The translations under genes and the position numbers were made by a program. Shown piece by piece: positions 8,821-18,250 of a stretch of DNA of 64,000 nucleotides (within the stretch, counting starts at the first letter, position 1; each line of letters starts with the position of its first letter). This DNA comes from Dyadobacter sp. CY326 (GTDB lineage Bacteria > Bacteroidota > Bacteroidia > Cytophagales > Spirosomataceae): the NCBI RefSeq assembly GCF_021390515.1, contig NZ_JAJUXI010000008.1, forward strand, positions 342,597-406,596. The letters are read 5' to 3'. The notes under the pieces were generated by a model. That model saw nothing but the letters and a program-made list of their open reading frames with translations. It was not told the DNA's origin and did no database searches.

Positions 8821-9594
8821 ATGAGACTTCTCCTATACTGCATTGCCTGTCTTATGTGCTTCGGATCTGTTTTGGCACAAGGAACGATTCCTGAATCCCC
8901 TGTAAAGATTGCCGCAGACCGATTTCTTGCGATGACACAAGCGGATTACTATCCAAATCTGATTAAGCAAAAAACACGCATTTCACATGTCAATGCGTGT
9001 GACGAAAGCTCGTGTAGTGGAACAGGCTTGCCGGTGACGCTCATCAAATTTGAGGGCGAACGGATAGACGATGCAACCGTTTCATTGTCTTGGCAGACTA
9101 GCGAGGAAATCAATAATGATTATTTCGAATTAGAGCGCACCCTCAATCCAAGCTGGGGATTTGAAACGGTGGCCAAAGTAAAAGGTGCCGGTTCTATTGC
9201 ATCGCTTCAAAGCTACCATCATATTGATTTTCATCAGTACGCGGGCTACACCTATTACCGGCTCAAACAAGTGGATTTTGACGGCACCTACCAGTACAGC
9301 GCAATTATCAGCATCAAAGGGAGCTCCGCCCTCCTATCGGTAACGGCGCTCCCAAATCCAGGCCAAGGCAAAACGATTGCTTTTAAAATCGATGGTTTAA
9401 AAGAATCTGAAAAGTTTACGAGTGTGATTTATGATGCACGCGGAGCAATCATTTATTCAGATATTGATCTCCGGACGATCTCAGAGCGACAGATCATCAA
9501 GCCAACATTAAAAGACATCTCTCCTGGAAAATACACCATTAAAGTCAAAAGCGCCAATCGCCAGGCCACATTCTCTTTCGTAGTTATTCCGTAA
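8821..9594 (+). CDS. T9SS type A sorting-domain protein
   Basis: 257 residues from the ATG at 8821, preferred over the upstream TTG at 8800 because it begins the signal peptide MRLLLYCIACLMCFGSVLAQ. The middle shows the recurrent Bacteroidota module LSWQTSEEINNDYFELERT ... YYRLKQVDFDGTYQYSAI. The last about 85 residues form a Por-type C-terminal sorting domain (LSVTALPNPGQG ... SPGKYTIKVKS). The protein is therefore probably carried across the outer membrane by type IX secretion. It lacks a catalytic domain, so it may be a surface or adhesive partner of the Hcp-like protein just upstream. Confidence 0.8.
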   Translation: MRLLLYCIACLMCFGSVLAQGTIPESPVKIAADRFLAMTQADYYPNLIKQKTRISHVNACDESSCSGTGLPVTLIKFEGERIDDATVSLSWQTSEEINNDYFELERTLNPSWGFETVAKVKGAGSIASLQSYHHIDFHQYAGYTYYRLKQVDFDGTYQYSAIISIKGSSALLSVTALPNPGQGKTIAFKIDGLKESEKFTSVIYDARGAIIYSDIDLRTISERQIIKPTLKDISPGKYTIKVKSANRQATFSFVVIP

Positions 9595-9661
9595 GATTGG
9601 TAGAGATAAACGGGCTTACCAGGCGCGCCTTTCCTAGGGCCTCCATTGTTTCAATTATAAC

Positions 9662-10348
9662 GTGATCAAACCAATGAGATTTTTAGATTCTATCAGACGT
9701 AACATGTCACCATCTTCTAAACGCATCTATGCTAAGTTTGGAATAGTAATCATCATTTTACTGCATGCGATGACTCCGACTTTTGCCCAGGTAAAATCCA
9801 ATGATAATAAAGTGGGTGATACCAAAAATGAGAATGAAGCCATGAAGCAGATGCTTGATTATTCGGGGCCAGGCAGCAATCATGCAATTTTGGCTCAGCT
9901 CGCTGGCACATGGAATTTTGTAGACCCGAAGCGCCCATTTATTAAGGGGATACTCATTAGGAAACCTATTTATGACGGCCGTTTCTACACTGTTGAAATC
10001 ACAGGTGGCAAATTACCGCTGCCAATTGGAAATGGCAAAATGAAGGATGGCAACTATCAAAACTTGCAAATTGAAGGTTACGATAATCCACAGGCGAAGT
10101 TTGTTACCACTTCTGTTAATAATCACATTGGTAGTAACATTGAAATGCAGAATGGATCTTTTGATAAAGAAAAAAACGCTTTCACATATGATTGGGAAAC
10201 AGAGCTCGTTCCTGGACTCAAAAAAGCTAACAGAAGGGTGCTAAGGATTGTTGACAAACAGCACTATACCGAGGAATATTACGAATTGCGGGATGGCAAC
10301 CAAATCAAAATCAGGGAATTAGATTTTACCAAGTCAGCAGAATATTGA
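9662..10348 (+). CDS. DUF1579-like exported protein
   Basis: Starts with GTG at 9662 (ATG at 9674 is the alternative). A hydrophobic segment at about 26-42 ending TPTFAQ is a signal sequence. The region LDYSGPGSNHAILAQLAGTW is characteristic of DUF1579-type lipocalin-like proteins, in which a beta-barrel follows the tryptophan. The barrel strands continue to ELDFTKSAEY at the end. Ligand unknown. Single gene. Confidence 0.6.
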   Translation: MIKPMRFLDSIRRNMSPSSKRIYAKFGIVIIILLHAMTPTFAQVKSNDNKVGDTKNENEAMKQMLDYSGPGSNHAILAQLAGTWNFVDPKRPFIKGILIRKPIYDGRFYTVEITGGKLPLPIGNGKMKDGNYQNLQIEGYDNPQAKFVTTSVNNHIGSNIEMQNGSFDKEKNAFTYDWETELVPGLKKANRRVLRIVDKQHYTEEYYELRDGNQIKIRELDFTKSAEY

Positions 10349-10582
10349 CAATGCTCCTTAAATATTGTTAGCATACAGACACTATTCTCTTGACTCTTCA
10401 TCGCCGTGACCAATCATTTTCGGTATAAGAGCTATCCACAACTCCTCCGCGGTGCGCAATTAAGTGTATCGAGTCCCATTGCGCATCTGCACTGTTATTA
10501 AAAGGAAGGACAAGAAACATAAGATAAGGCGAAAACTAGTTTCCATCATAAGCCTCTTGCAATTTGGCGATAATCATTTTTA
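10349..10582. other. intergenic region, no gene seen
   Basis: Only short frames occur. A minus-strand stretch ending near 10375 reads RTAEELWIALIPKMIGHGDE and may be another coding remnant, without recognisable identity. Confidence 0.25.
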
Positions 10583-10915
10583 TTAGCAAGAAAGCAGGTG
10601 GCTTTCGTCTGTAAAACTCAGTTCATCCGCAATTTCGTTGATTCGCATGTCCGTATTCAATAACCGGATTTCGATAAGCCTTATTATGTATTTGGTGATA
10701 TATTCCTGCAAGGTTTCTCCGGTTTGCTTTTTAAAATACCGGCCGAGATAACTAAATGAAATCCCCAGCTGCTTACTGATTCCCTCGGCTTTGAGATCTC
10801 GGGGTGTATGAATATGCTGCTGAATGTAGTGTAGAATATCCAGCACGGTTTCGCCAATATTTTCCTAGACCATTGCACGCCAGCCCCGTCCATAATGTAT
10901 ACCAGTTCTGACTGT
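10583..10915 (-). pseudogene. AraC-family regulator remnant
   Basis: The minus strand reads ENIGETVLDILHYIQQHI, then GISKQLGISFSYLGRYFKKQ and DMRINEIADELSFTDESHL, the two-helix-turn-helix region of an AraC/XylS regulator. Just after ESHL the frame leaves the family (normally followed by a phenylalanine-lysine-rich recognition-helix end) and stops. Upstream an in-frame TAG precedes ENIGET, beyond which a short YGRGWRAMV-like piece continues. Both ends are therefore broken. The ligand-binding half is missing. Confidence 0.7.
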
Positions 10916-10931
10916 ATATTAATCTAGTATA

Positions 10932-11288
10932 ATGAAAGCGATAATGACATTTCTGTTTTCCCTGACAACATTCCGAAGTTCTCAAGCGCAGGAGGCAGGC
11001 AAAGACACAACTTCTTCCTGGAAGATTTTAATTGGAGCCTGGTCATTGGTTGCCGTGGAAAACATACTGCCCGACAAAAGCAAGGTACAGCCATACGGTG
11101 AAAATCCGCAGGGTTTGTTGGTATTTGATTCTAAGGGACATTATGCGATCCAAATACTCAAAGCATTACGGCCGAAAATAGTCGCTAATGATAAGAATAA
11201 GGCAACTTCTGATGAAAATGCAGCATTTTGCCACGGAGCGGTTGAAGTTTTGGACAGAAAGGATTGTGAGTTTACTGTAATTCAGTAG
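10932..11288 (+). CDS. truncated lipocalin-like domain protein
   Basis: 118 residues. Signal peptide (about 1-19, ending SSQA), then ILIGAWSLVAVENILPD, VQPYGENPQGLLVFDSKGHY and IQILKALRPKIVANDKN, which is the front half of the lipocalin_5 family. Family members run to about 160 residues and close the barrel with more strands; here the frame ends soon after KATSDENAAF, and the last 20 or so residues fit better as a frameshifted or deleted continuation. Probably non-functional. It lies head-to-head with the AraC relic. Confidence 0.55.
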   Translation: MKAIMTFLFSLTTFRSSQAQEAGKDTTSSWKILIGAWSLVAVENILPDKSKVQPYGENPQGLLVFDSKGHYAIQILKALRPKIVANDKNKATSDENAAFCHGAVEVLDRKDCEFTVIQ

Positions 11289-11406
11289 TCTTATTTGAGG
11301 ATACATAGCTGGTAGAATACAATTGCGCCATTGATAGTTTCAAAAGCCGTACATCTTTTTCCAAAGCTCCATGCTCTCCATTAGTTTTCAGAGGCTGCTA
11401 TATCTG

Positions 11407-11961
11407 CTAGATGGTCCTGAGTAGGTGGTAAATGACCAATATTCCAAAGCTGCCCAATCCAACACCCCAGAGCCAATGGTTAACCGTCAGGCAATAGCCT
11501 AACGTCAATTTGGAGTTGCCCAGTAAAGACTTTTCGTAGATATCATATTCCGGGGAAAACGCACCCAACAAGTGATTATGAATTTTCATTGCCTGTAGTG
11601 GGAGCGATGATAAAATCCAGGCACTGCAAAATATAGCAGATCCTATCATTGCAAAGGCTAGCAAGGCAAGGAACTTTTCTGGACAATGATTGAGAGTTAG
11701 GCAATGGTCATCAAATGCAAACCATGCCAATCCTCCAATAGATAAAGTCTGTATACCAGACACCCATTTTGCCCACTCTTGGATAAGGCCTATTGCCTGC
11801 ATTGCACCATCCCTGGATGTAATATATTTTTTTGGTGAGGGCAGAAAGCTAATTAGAGTAAATACAATGGCAAATGATAAGACAATCCCTAATAAGTAGC
11901 AATACCATTCCATTTCTGTATTTTGATCAAGTTTGACTCCCAAACTAAGTTGTTCACTCAC
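11407..11961 (-). CDS. hypothetical four-helix membrane protein
   Basis: 184 residues with four hydrophobic segments: near 20-42 (YCYLLGIVLSFAIVFTLISF), 69-82 (SIGGLAWFAF), 93-118 (LLALLAFAMIGSAIFCSAW) and 160-180 (WGVGLGSFGILVIYHLL). No motif that I recognise. It is flanked by relic-rich sequence on both sides. It may be a genuine small integral membrane protein, possibly an accessory gene. Confidence 0.5.
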   Translation of the reverse strand: MSEQLSLGVKLDQNTEMEWYCYLLGIVLSFAIVFTLISFLPSPKKYITSRDGAMQAIGLIQEWAKWVSGIQTLSIGGLAWFAFDDHCLTLNHCPEKFLALLAFAMIGSAIFCSAWILSSLPLQAMKIHNHLLGAFSPEYDIYEKSLLGNSKLTLGYCLTVNHWLWGVGLGSFGILVIYHLLRTI

Positions 11962-12324
11962 AAATTAGCTCTTTCAATTTAAAAATAAAGTATTGTCCGA
12001 TCAAAGGTAAATTAGTTAGCGGTGTAATGACTTGCTGCTAAATTACAGCACACGGTTTTTTACAAACTCCAATTTATCACCAGAAGTGCCGCCAACCACG
12101 AGCTCTGGGCTAAAATAGGAAATTTGCTGAACACTTAGTTTGAAGACTTTCACCCATTGACATGAGCTTTCTTCAGTGAGCACCTAAATGATCAGCTCCA
12201 TTTATCACCGCATTAACATTTAAAATCAATAATGGAGTGTTTTAGGATACTTAAAATTATTCTGCTATTCCCAAAGTTCACACTACGTATAGATATTGTC
12301 GTTCTGAAGGCGACTGCGCGGCGT
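11962..12324. other. intergenic region with a possible minus-strand relic
   Basis: A minus-strand frame from about 12183 to a stop at 12043-12045 reads CQWVKVFKLSVQQISYFSPE and LVVGGTSGDKLEFVKNRVL. It has coding character but no start codon or known family. No promoter or RNA gene is apparent. Confidence 0.3.
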
Positions 12325-12933
12325 CTACGAAGCAAATGATCCGATTGGTATCTTTCCGTTGTGTTCAAAGGACGTGATTATTACACCGGTAGTCGAGATT
12401 GCATGTTTGACGAGTTTGAAGTTAGATGGAACTGTCCCCTCCCCAAAAAGTCTTTTCCCTTTTCCAATAACAAGGGGATAGATCCAAATATTCATTTGAT
12501 CAATAAGTCCATGGTGTAGCAAAGATTGAATCAGGTTGGCGCTACCATGTACTTGCAGGTCAATGCCATCGCTTAACCTTAGGGCTCTTATCTGGTCAAT
12601 TGTATCCTGATTGAGCAAAATCGTATTTTCCCAAGTTGCATTTGTTAATGAATTTGTCGCAACATATTTGTTGATCCGATTAAATAAGTCAGCTGTGGGA
12701 TCATCTTTCAGCAATGGCCAGTGGGCCGCAAAAATTTCGTACGTAACTCGGCCTAACAAAAGGTCATATGGGTGCTTCATTGCTTCAATCATTGCGTCAT
12801 TCATAACATGATCCCATTGTGTTACCGACCAGCCACCATATTCAAATCCACTATCGGTATCTTCATCCGGGCCGCCCGGAGCCTGCATTACACCATCCAA
12901 TGTCATGAAGGTGTTCGTAATAATCTTTCTCAT
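12325..12933 (-). CDS. dihydrofolate reductase family (RibD C-terminal-like) protein
   Basis: 202 residues. MRKIITNTFMTLDGVMQAPG is the usual start of this family; LLLGRVTYEIFAAHW, DLQVHGSANLIQSLL and PLVIGKGKRLF mark the NADPH-binding Rossmann-like fold shared by DHFR and the RibD reductase domain. The substrate of these stand-alone bacterial proteins is not known. Cytoplasmic. Single gene. Confidence 0.9.
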   Translation of the reverse strand: MRKIITNTFMTLDGVMQAPGGPDEDTDSGFEYGGWSVTQWDHVMNDAMIEAMKHPYDLLLGRVTYEIFAAHWPLLKDDPTADLFNRINKYVATNSLTNATWENTILLNQDTIDQIRALRLSDGIDLQVHGSANLIQSLLHHGLIDQMNIWIYPLVIGKGKRLFGEGTVPSNFKLVKHAISTTGVIITSFEHNGKIPIGSFAS

Positions 12934-13113
12934 TTGTTTATAAATATGATTTGACGGAGCAATATTATGAAAAGAGCTTAAATCAAGGTGGGTGCAAAAA
13001 CGACTATTAAATGGGGGTAATGCGACAAAGCCAACGCATAACCGTCTTATGAAACGTCCAATTACGACAACTCTAACCTTAAATTTTTTACAGAGCCTAT
13101 TAACAATGGAATG
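12934..13113. other. intergenic, nothing seen
   Basis: No frame of coding character, no hairpin and no repeat of note. Confidence 0.3.
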
Positions 13114-13344
13114 TTAGCGGATGTAACCCAGCACTTTTCCGCAATGGGTTTGAACAACAGCGGAATCAGCATTGGTTGAAGGCTTGTAAGTCCATTTCAA
13201 TTTTAAAGAAGATTGACCTCCGGATTCGTTACAAATGATCTGGCAATATTTTTCCAATTGTTCTCGCCCGGACAGTGCCTGTTCGATTTTGAACAAGTTT
13301 ATTTGGCCAGAAGCTACATTCAGGGCTTTCAGAGCATATTTCAT
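13114..13344 (-). CDS. small hypothetical protein
   Basis: 76 residues (MKYALKALNVASGQINLFKI ...), with a basic, soluble composition and two cysteines in YCQIICNES. No family recognised. It starts 51 nt from the divergent PadR gene, which could mean a shared promoter region, but the frame may also be spurious. Confidence 0.35.
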   Translation of the reverse strand: MKYALKALNVASGQINLFKIEQALSGREQLEKYCQIICNESGGQSSLKLKWTYKPSTNADSAVVQTHCGKVLGYIR

Positions 13345-13395
13345 TTCTGGTGCAGTATTTGTTTTGCATAATTAAAACTAATACTCACTCAAAAG

Positions 13396-13740
13396 ATGAA
13401 GCGGACATTCCTGGGAGAATTCGAAGAGATTGTGTTACTGGTCGTCGCAGCCTGCACCGATCCGGCGTATGGAGTTACTATTTGGGAAAGCATTCAGCAG
13501 ACAACCGGTCGGACGATCACGTTGAGTGCGGTGCACGCCACTTTATATCGGTTGGAGGAAAAAGGCTTTCTTACCTCCGAGATGGGCGGCGCGACAGCTG
13601 AGCGTGGCGGCCGGAGAAAACGGTTTTTTACCATTACCAATTACGGAAGCCGCTCATTACAGGAAATCCAGGAAATTCGTCAGCAGCTCTGGAAAGCCAT
13701 TCCGCAGGAAAAAATGCACCCAAAATTAAGTTTTTCCTGA
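13396..13740 (+). CDS. PadR-family transcriptional regulator
   Basis: 114 residues. Winged helix with LGEFEEIVLLVVAACTDPAY, GVTIWESIQQTTGRTITLSA, VHATLYRLEEKGFLTSEMG and GRRKRFFTIT, the PadR signature (TLYRLEEKG and RRxRxY-like wing). It is followed 3 nt later by the permease gene. PadR-permease-prefix pairs are a common Cytophagales arrangement in which PadR is expected to repress the transporter operon. Confidence 0.9.
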   Translation: MKRTFLGEFEEIVLLVVAACTDPAYGVTIWESIQQTTGRTITLSAVHATLYRLEEKGFLTSEMGGATAERGGRRKRFFTITNYGSRSLQEIQEIRQQLWKAIPQEKMHPKLSFS

Positions 13741-13743
13741 GCC

Positions 13744-16371
13744 ATGAAAAACAAAGAGAACCTTCCACCACAATGGATCGACGCGATTTTAAAAGCTGTC
13801 ATTGCACCGCATTTTCTCGAAGATGTACTCGGCGACCTTCACGAAGTTCACGCCAGAAATAGCCATCGGGATCAGCCATTAAAAGCCAGGTTTGCTTATC
13901 TGGGAATGGCCGTCACCTACCTCAGACCGTATTTCATCCGAAGAAGGCCCAGTCCATATTCATCCACTTATTTATTTAGCCCTGAAATGATAAAAAACTA
14001 TCTCAAAATCGCAATGCGGACGCTTGCCAAAAACAAGGCATACAGCTTCATTAACATAACCGGATTAGCCATGGGAATGGCCGTGGCGATGCTGATCGGC
14101 TTATGGATTTATGATGAATTGTCCTACGACAGGTATCACAAGAATTATAGCAGCATTGTGCAGGTAATGCAGCACCAGACTAGTAATGGTGTCACCAACA
14201 CCCAAAACTCGGTTCCGTATCCGCTGGCAAATGAGCTTCGCAGTAAATATGGCAGCGATTTCAAGCACATTGTCATGTCGAGCTGGACGTCGCCGCACAT
14301 TCTCGCATTTGGTGACAGAAAAGTAAGCAAAAGCGGTAGCTATATGGAGCCTGCCGCGCCGGAAATGCTCACGCTAAAAATGCTTGCAGGAACCTGGGCC
14401 GGGCTCAAAGAACCTAATTCCATCCTGATTTCAAGGTCTGTTGCCGACGCGCTTTTCGGCGAATCCGACCCGATCGATAAGGTGATTAAAATAGATAATA
14501 GTCAGAATGTGAAGGTTACCGGCGTCTACGAGGATCTACCTTATAACACCACCTTCCGCGGATTGACTTTTCTTGCGCCGTGGTCACTTTACGAAATTAT
14601 CAACCCTTCTTTGAAAACGATGGAAGATCCGTGGAGGCCCAACAGCTATCAGATTTTCGCGCAATTGAACGAGCATGCTGATGTTGAGAAGGTATCTGCG
14701 CGCATTAAAGATGTCAAAAAGAAAAATATCCGGAAGGAACAGCTGAAATTCAAACCGGATGTTTTCGTGAACCCGATGGAGAAATGGTATCTGCATTCAA
14801 CTTTCAAAAATGGTCACCGTGTCGGCGGAAGAATTGAAAATGTGTGGCTTTTTGGCATGATCGGCACTTTTGTACTGCTTCTTGCTTGCATTAACTTCAT
14901 GAATCTGAGTACCGCCCGCTCAGAAAAACGTGCTCGGGAAGTTGGAATCCGAAAGGCAGTCGGATCTGTCAGAAACCAGTTGGTCACCCAGTTTTTAAGT
15001 GAATCAATGTTGGTCGTTTCATTTGCATTTATCGTGTCATTACTGCTTGTTTTGCTGATGCTTCCGTTCTTTAATGATGTAGCGGACAAAAAACTTGAAA
15101 TTCTCTGGGCCAGTCCTGTTTTCTGGGTTTTGGGATTGAGCTTCACATTTCTGACTGCCTTCATTGCCGGAAGTTACCCGGCATTATATCTGTCTTCATT
15201 TCAGCCTGTTAAAGTATTGAAAGGCACTTTCAAGGCTGGACGTTTTGCTGCGGTGCCAAGACAAACGCTCGTAATTGTTCAGTTTACCGTTTCGATCATT
15301 CTGATCATTGGTACAATCGTGGTTTTCCGGCAAATCCAGTTCGCTAAAAACCGGCCCGTGGGCTACACAAAAGATGGCCTGGTGACCGTTTATTTATGGA
15401 CTCCCGAGATCCACAACCACTTCGAAGTTGTGAGAAATGAGCTTAAAAGCAACAATGCGATCGTTGAAATGGCCGAATCCAATAGTCCGGCAACAAACAA
15501 CTGGGCGTCCACCAGCGGCATTGTCTGGAAAGATAAAGACCCGGCGCAATCCATTGATTTTAGCTACAATAATGTGTCCTACGAGTACGCACAAACAGTC
15601 GGCTGGAAATTTGTAGACGGACGGAACTTCAGCCGCGACTTTGCCAGCGATTCATCAGGGCTGATCGTGAATGAGGCTGCGGTCAAATTCATGGGTTTGA
15701 AGAATCCGGTTGGGGAGAATTTAATGTGGTTTGACTCGCACGTAAAGATTATCGGCGTCGTGAAGGACATGATCATCGAGTCACCCTATGAAAATGTCAG
15801 GCCGCTGGTTTACAGTCTGGCCGACGATATGGGTGGTGTAATCAGTTTGCGCATTAACCCAAAACTGAGTGCGAGCGCCGCATTGCAGAAAGTGGAAAGT
15901 GTTTTCAAAAAATACGACCCCGGGGTTCCATTTGAGGCACACTTTGTCGACCAGGATTACGACGGGAAGTTTTACGACGAAATGCGCATTGCAAAACTGA
16001 CGTCATTCTTTTCTGCTCTTGCCATTCTGATCAGCTGCCTGGGGCTATTCGGTGTTGCCTCATTCATCGCCGAGCAGCGTACGAAGGAAATCGGCGTCCG
16101 GAAGGTTTTGGGAGCGACCGTTATCAACGTTTGGGGAATGCTTTCGAGGGACTTTGTGATCCTTATCTGCATCGCATTCATCATTGCCGCGCCGATTTCC
16201 TACTATTTCCTGAGCGGCTGGCTTAAAAAATACACCTATCGCACCGAAATTTCCTGGTGGATCTTTATGGTGACGGGTGCCGGAACGCTAATGATCACAT
16301 TAATGACTGTCAGTTTCCAGGCCATCAAGGCAGCATTGATGAACCCGATTAAAAGCTTGCGTTCGGAGTGA
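13744..16371 (+). CDS. permease prefix domain-containing ABC transporter permease
   Basis: 875 residues. An extra N-terminal domain (about 1-80, PPQWIDAILKAVIAPHFLED ... YLRPYF) is the permease prefix domain found in PadR-linked transporters. The rest repeats the MacB/FtsX double-permease layout: helix near 100-120, periplasmic domain, FtsX block with TARSEKRAREVGIRKAVGS, second periplasmic domain, and final block with IAEQRTKEIGVRKVLGAT. Its start lies 3 nt after the PadR stop, so the two are one operon. No ATPase in the operon. Substrate unknown, possibly a peptide, lipid or toxic compound. Confidence 0.9.
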   Translation: MKNKENLPPQWIDAILKAVIAPHFLEDVLGDLHEVHARNSHRDQPLKARFAYLGMAVTYLRPYFIRRRPSPYSSTYLFSPEMIKNYLKIAMRTLAKNKAYSFINITGLAMGMAVAMLIGLWIYDELSYDRYHKNYSSIVQVMQHQTSNGVTNTQNSVPYPLANELRSKYGSDFKHIVMSSWTSPHILAFGDRKVSKSGSYMEPAAPEMLTLKMLAGTWAGLKEPNSILISRSVADALFGESDPIDKVIKIDNSQNVKVTGVYEDLPYNTTFRGLTFLAPWSLYEIINPSLKTMEDPWRPNSYQIFAQLNEHADVEKVSARIKDVKKKNIRKEQLKFKPDVFVNPMEKWYLHSTFKNGHRVGGRIENVWLFGMIGTFVLLLACINFMNLSTARSEKRAREVGIRKAVGSVRNQLVTQFLSESMLVVSFAFIVSLLLVLLMLPFFNDVADKKLEILWASPVFWVLGLSFTFLTAFIAGSYPALYLSSFQPVKVLKGTFKAGRFAAVPRQTLVIVQFTVSIILIIGTIVVFRQIQFAKNRPVGYTKDGLVTVYLWTPEIHNHFEVVRNELKSNNAIVEMAESNSPATNNWASTSGIVWKDKDPAQSIDFSYNNVSYEYAQTVGWKFVDGRNFSRDFASDSSGLIVNEAAVKFMGLKNPVGENLMWFDSHVKIIGVVKDMIIESPYENVRPLVYSLADDMGGVISLRINPKLSASAALQKVESVFKKYDPGVPFEAHFVDQDYDGKFYDEMRIAKLTSFFSALAILISCLGLFGVASFIAEQRTKEIGVRKVLGATVINVWGMLSRDFVILICIAFIIAAPISYYFLSGWLKKYTYRTEISWWIFMVTGAGTLMITLMTVSFQAIKAALMNPIKSLRSE

Positions 16372-16583
16372 CGTTGGCGTTGTTCGTGACATCAGCAAAG
16401 GCCAGAGCCGACCAATATCTCTATCCTTTGGTTTCAACCCGAGGGCTTGACCTCACACGCTATGAAATCCGGATCTTTGCTGCGCCAGATTGATGTCAGA
16501 TCGGCTTAACAGCGCTAAGGGTATAAATGTGTCCAGAAATTAATGAGCCGGCAATAAAGATTGCCAGCTCATCTGACGAGCCT

Positions 16584-17339
16584 TCAATTAAGGCCACCGG
16601 ACACTTTAATCCTTTCGCCCGTAACCCACTTAGCGGCATCGGATGCAAGAAAGACAACAACTGATGCGATTTCTTCCGGCGTTCCGAAACGGCCCATTGG
16701 CGTTGCAGCAATCATCGCATTTTCTAACTCTTTACCCATTACATTAATAAGAGCACGGGCGCCTTCTGTTTCAGTACTACCAGGCGCAATTGTATTAACC
16801 CTGATTTTACGGGTTGCGAATTCCTTTGCGTAAGCTAGTGTTAATGCTTCGATCGCTGCTTTCGATGCAGCATACACGCCGGTGTATGGACCAGGGTTCT
16901 GGCTGGCTACCGAACTAATGTTAATTATACTTCCACCGGTTTCCGGGAAATGTTTCAATGCTTCCTGTATGGCGAGTACTGTTCCGAGCACATTCGTGTT
17001 GAATTGCCTATGGAATTCTTCTTCCAAAACAGATTCTGCCGGACCAAACTTCCCTACACCAGCATTATTGACTAGGATATCAATGGCACCAAAATTGCTT
17101 TTAGATTCTTCGAAGATGCGCTTGATATCCACGATTTTACTTACGTCGCCTTGTATAGCTATGGCTTTACCGCCGTTTGAAACAATTTCAGTCACAACCC
17201 GGGCAGCACCTTCCCTGCTTTCTGCAAAGTTAACAACAACAGATGCGCCTTCTGCGGCCATAGTTTTCGCTATTGCAGCCCCGATTCCCTTTGATGCACC
17301 AGTAATAACTGCTACTCTTCCTTTTAATTTTAGATCCAT
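16584..17339 (-). CDS. SDR oxidoreductase (FabG-like)
   Basis: 251 residues. Complete classical short-chain dehydrogenase: TGASKGIGAAIA cofactor loop, DILVNNAGVG, INISSVASQN with the catalytic serine, YAASKAAIEALT with the Tyr-x3-Lys pair, and a closing FLASDAAKWVTGERIKVSGG. NAD(P)H-dependent carbonyl reduction is expected; the substrate is not known. Divergent from a HxlR regulator, an arrangement often used for redox or electrophile-induced SDRs. Confidence 0.9.
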   Translation of the reverse strand: MDLKLKGRVAVITGASKGIGAAIAKTMAAEGASVVVNFAESREGAARVVTEIVSNGGKAIAIQGDVSKIVDIKRIFEESKSNFGAIDILVNNAGVGKFGPAESVLEEEFHRQFNTNVLGTVLAIQEALKHFPETGGSIINISSVASQNPGPYTGVYAASKAAIEALTLAYAKEFATRKIRVNTIAPGSTETEGARALINVMGKELENAMIAATPMGRFGTPEEIASVVVFLASDAAKWVTGERIKVSGGLN

Positions 17340-17361
17340 TTTTATTAGTCGTTTGTTTGAA

Positions 17362-17374
17362 CAAAGCTACTTTG
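17362..17374. promoter_or_regulatory. palindrome in the SDR/HxlR divergent promoter
   Basis: CAAAG-CTA-CTTTG is a 5-bp-arm palindrome in the 111-nt gap between the SDR start (17339) and the HxlR start (17451). It is a candidate HxlR operator; short, so chance is possible. Confidence 0.35.
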
Positions 17375-17450
17375 ACTAACTTTACTTTGTATATGTATTT
17401 CCCAAAGGGAAGTGCTTTCCTCTGAGAAACTGATTAAACTATTGCTTATC

Positions 17451-17861
17451 ATGCAGAAAAAAGTTTTTAAAGACGAGAAGCCCACATTTTGCCGTTCGCA
17501 GCTTCGAGCTATCCACGATACGATGGACATACTTAGTGGAAAATGGAAAATCACCATCATTGGGTGTCTTCATTTTGGCACGAAGCAATTCATGGATCTC
17601 CTGCGGGAGGTCGAGGGGATAGGTCCAAAGATGCTTTCTAAGGAGCTCCACGAGCTGGCAATCAACGGGCTGGTTAACCGTACTGTACAAGATACCAGGC
17701 CTATTACAGTTAAATATGAACTTACCGATTATGGCACGACGCTGAGGCCCATAATCCTCGCCATGGCAACCTGGGGAACGGAGCATAGGAAAAAAATTAT
17801 CACAGGTGACGAGCACTTTGAGAAAACCGAGTCTGTCGATCGTGAAAATGCATATCAATGA
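17451..17861 (+). CDS. HxlR-family transcriptional regulator
   Basis: 136 residues from ATG 17451 (an in-frame ATG at 17412 would add 13 residues that do not belong to the family). Winged helix with SGKWKITIIGCLHFGTKQF, MDLLREVEGIGPKMLSKEL, LVNRTVQDTRPITVKYELT and DYGTTLRP, the HxlR pattern. A cysteine near the start (TFCRSQ) could serve as a redox sensor as in related proteins, but this is inference. Divergent from the SDR gene and probably its regulator. Confidence 0.88.
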   Translation: MQKKVFKDEKPTFCRSQLRAIHDTMDILSGKWKITIIGCLHFGTKQFMDLLREVEGIGPKMLSKELHELAINGLVNRTVQDTRPITVKYELTDYGTTLRPIILAMATWGTEHRKKIITGDEHFEKTESVDRENAYQ

Positions 17862-18250
17862 GCTTTGTGATGTTTGATATGAATTGACACCCCTACTCCG
17901 ACAATGGAAGGCAGGGTCCTTTTCATTCGCTTGGAATTTTCGGACCTGCAGGCGGGCTCCATTCGACGCTGTCCGACATGCATTCCTGACAACCCAAGAT
18001 CATCATGTTATTGGCTACCCCGTATAACGGTTAACCGTAAGTGACATAGACTTACTGGATTATTACAGGATCGCTTGGCGCAAATAATTGCCCTGATGAT
18101 GATGGTGAAAATACTTTGCGCATATTTTCTCCTGACCATCGCTGATTGCTGCGAGCCATATCTGGGCCCAGTTGCATTTGTGCTAATTATGAGGGTCCTC
18201 AGCCCTATCCAAGTCACTTACATTTTGCGAACAGCATAAGCTAATGGCCT
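17862..18250. other. intergenic region with a minus-strand coding relic
   Basis: On the minus strand from about 18180 to a stop at 18063 the frame AQIWLAAISDGQEKICAKYF continues as HHHHQGNYLRQAIL. It resembles the end of a real protein but has no start or known family. Nothing else is visible. Confidence 0.3.

Noticed and set aside
9629..9650. GGCGCGCC and CCTAGG close together, like cloning sites
   Set aside because: Both occur naturally by chance in this sequence; no vector sequence is beside them.
17439..17858. Minus-strand frame over the HxlR gene
   Set aside because: No family features; antisense shadow.
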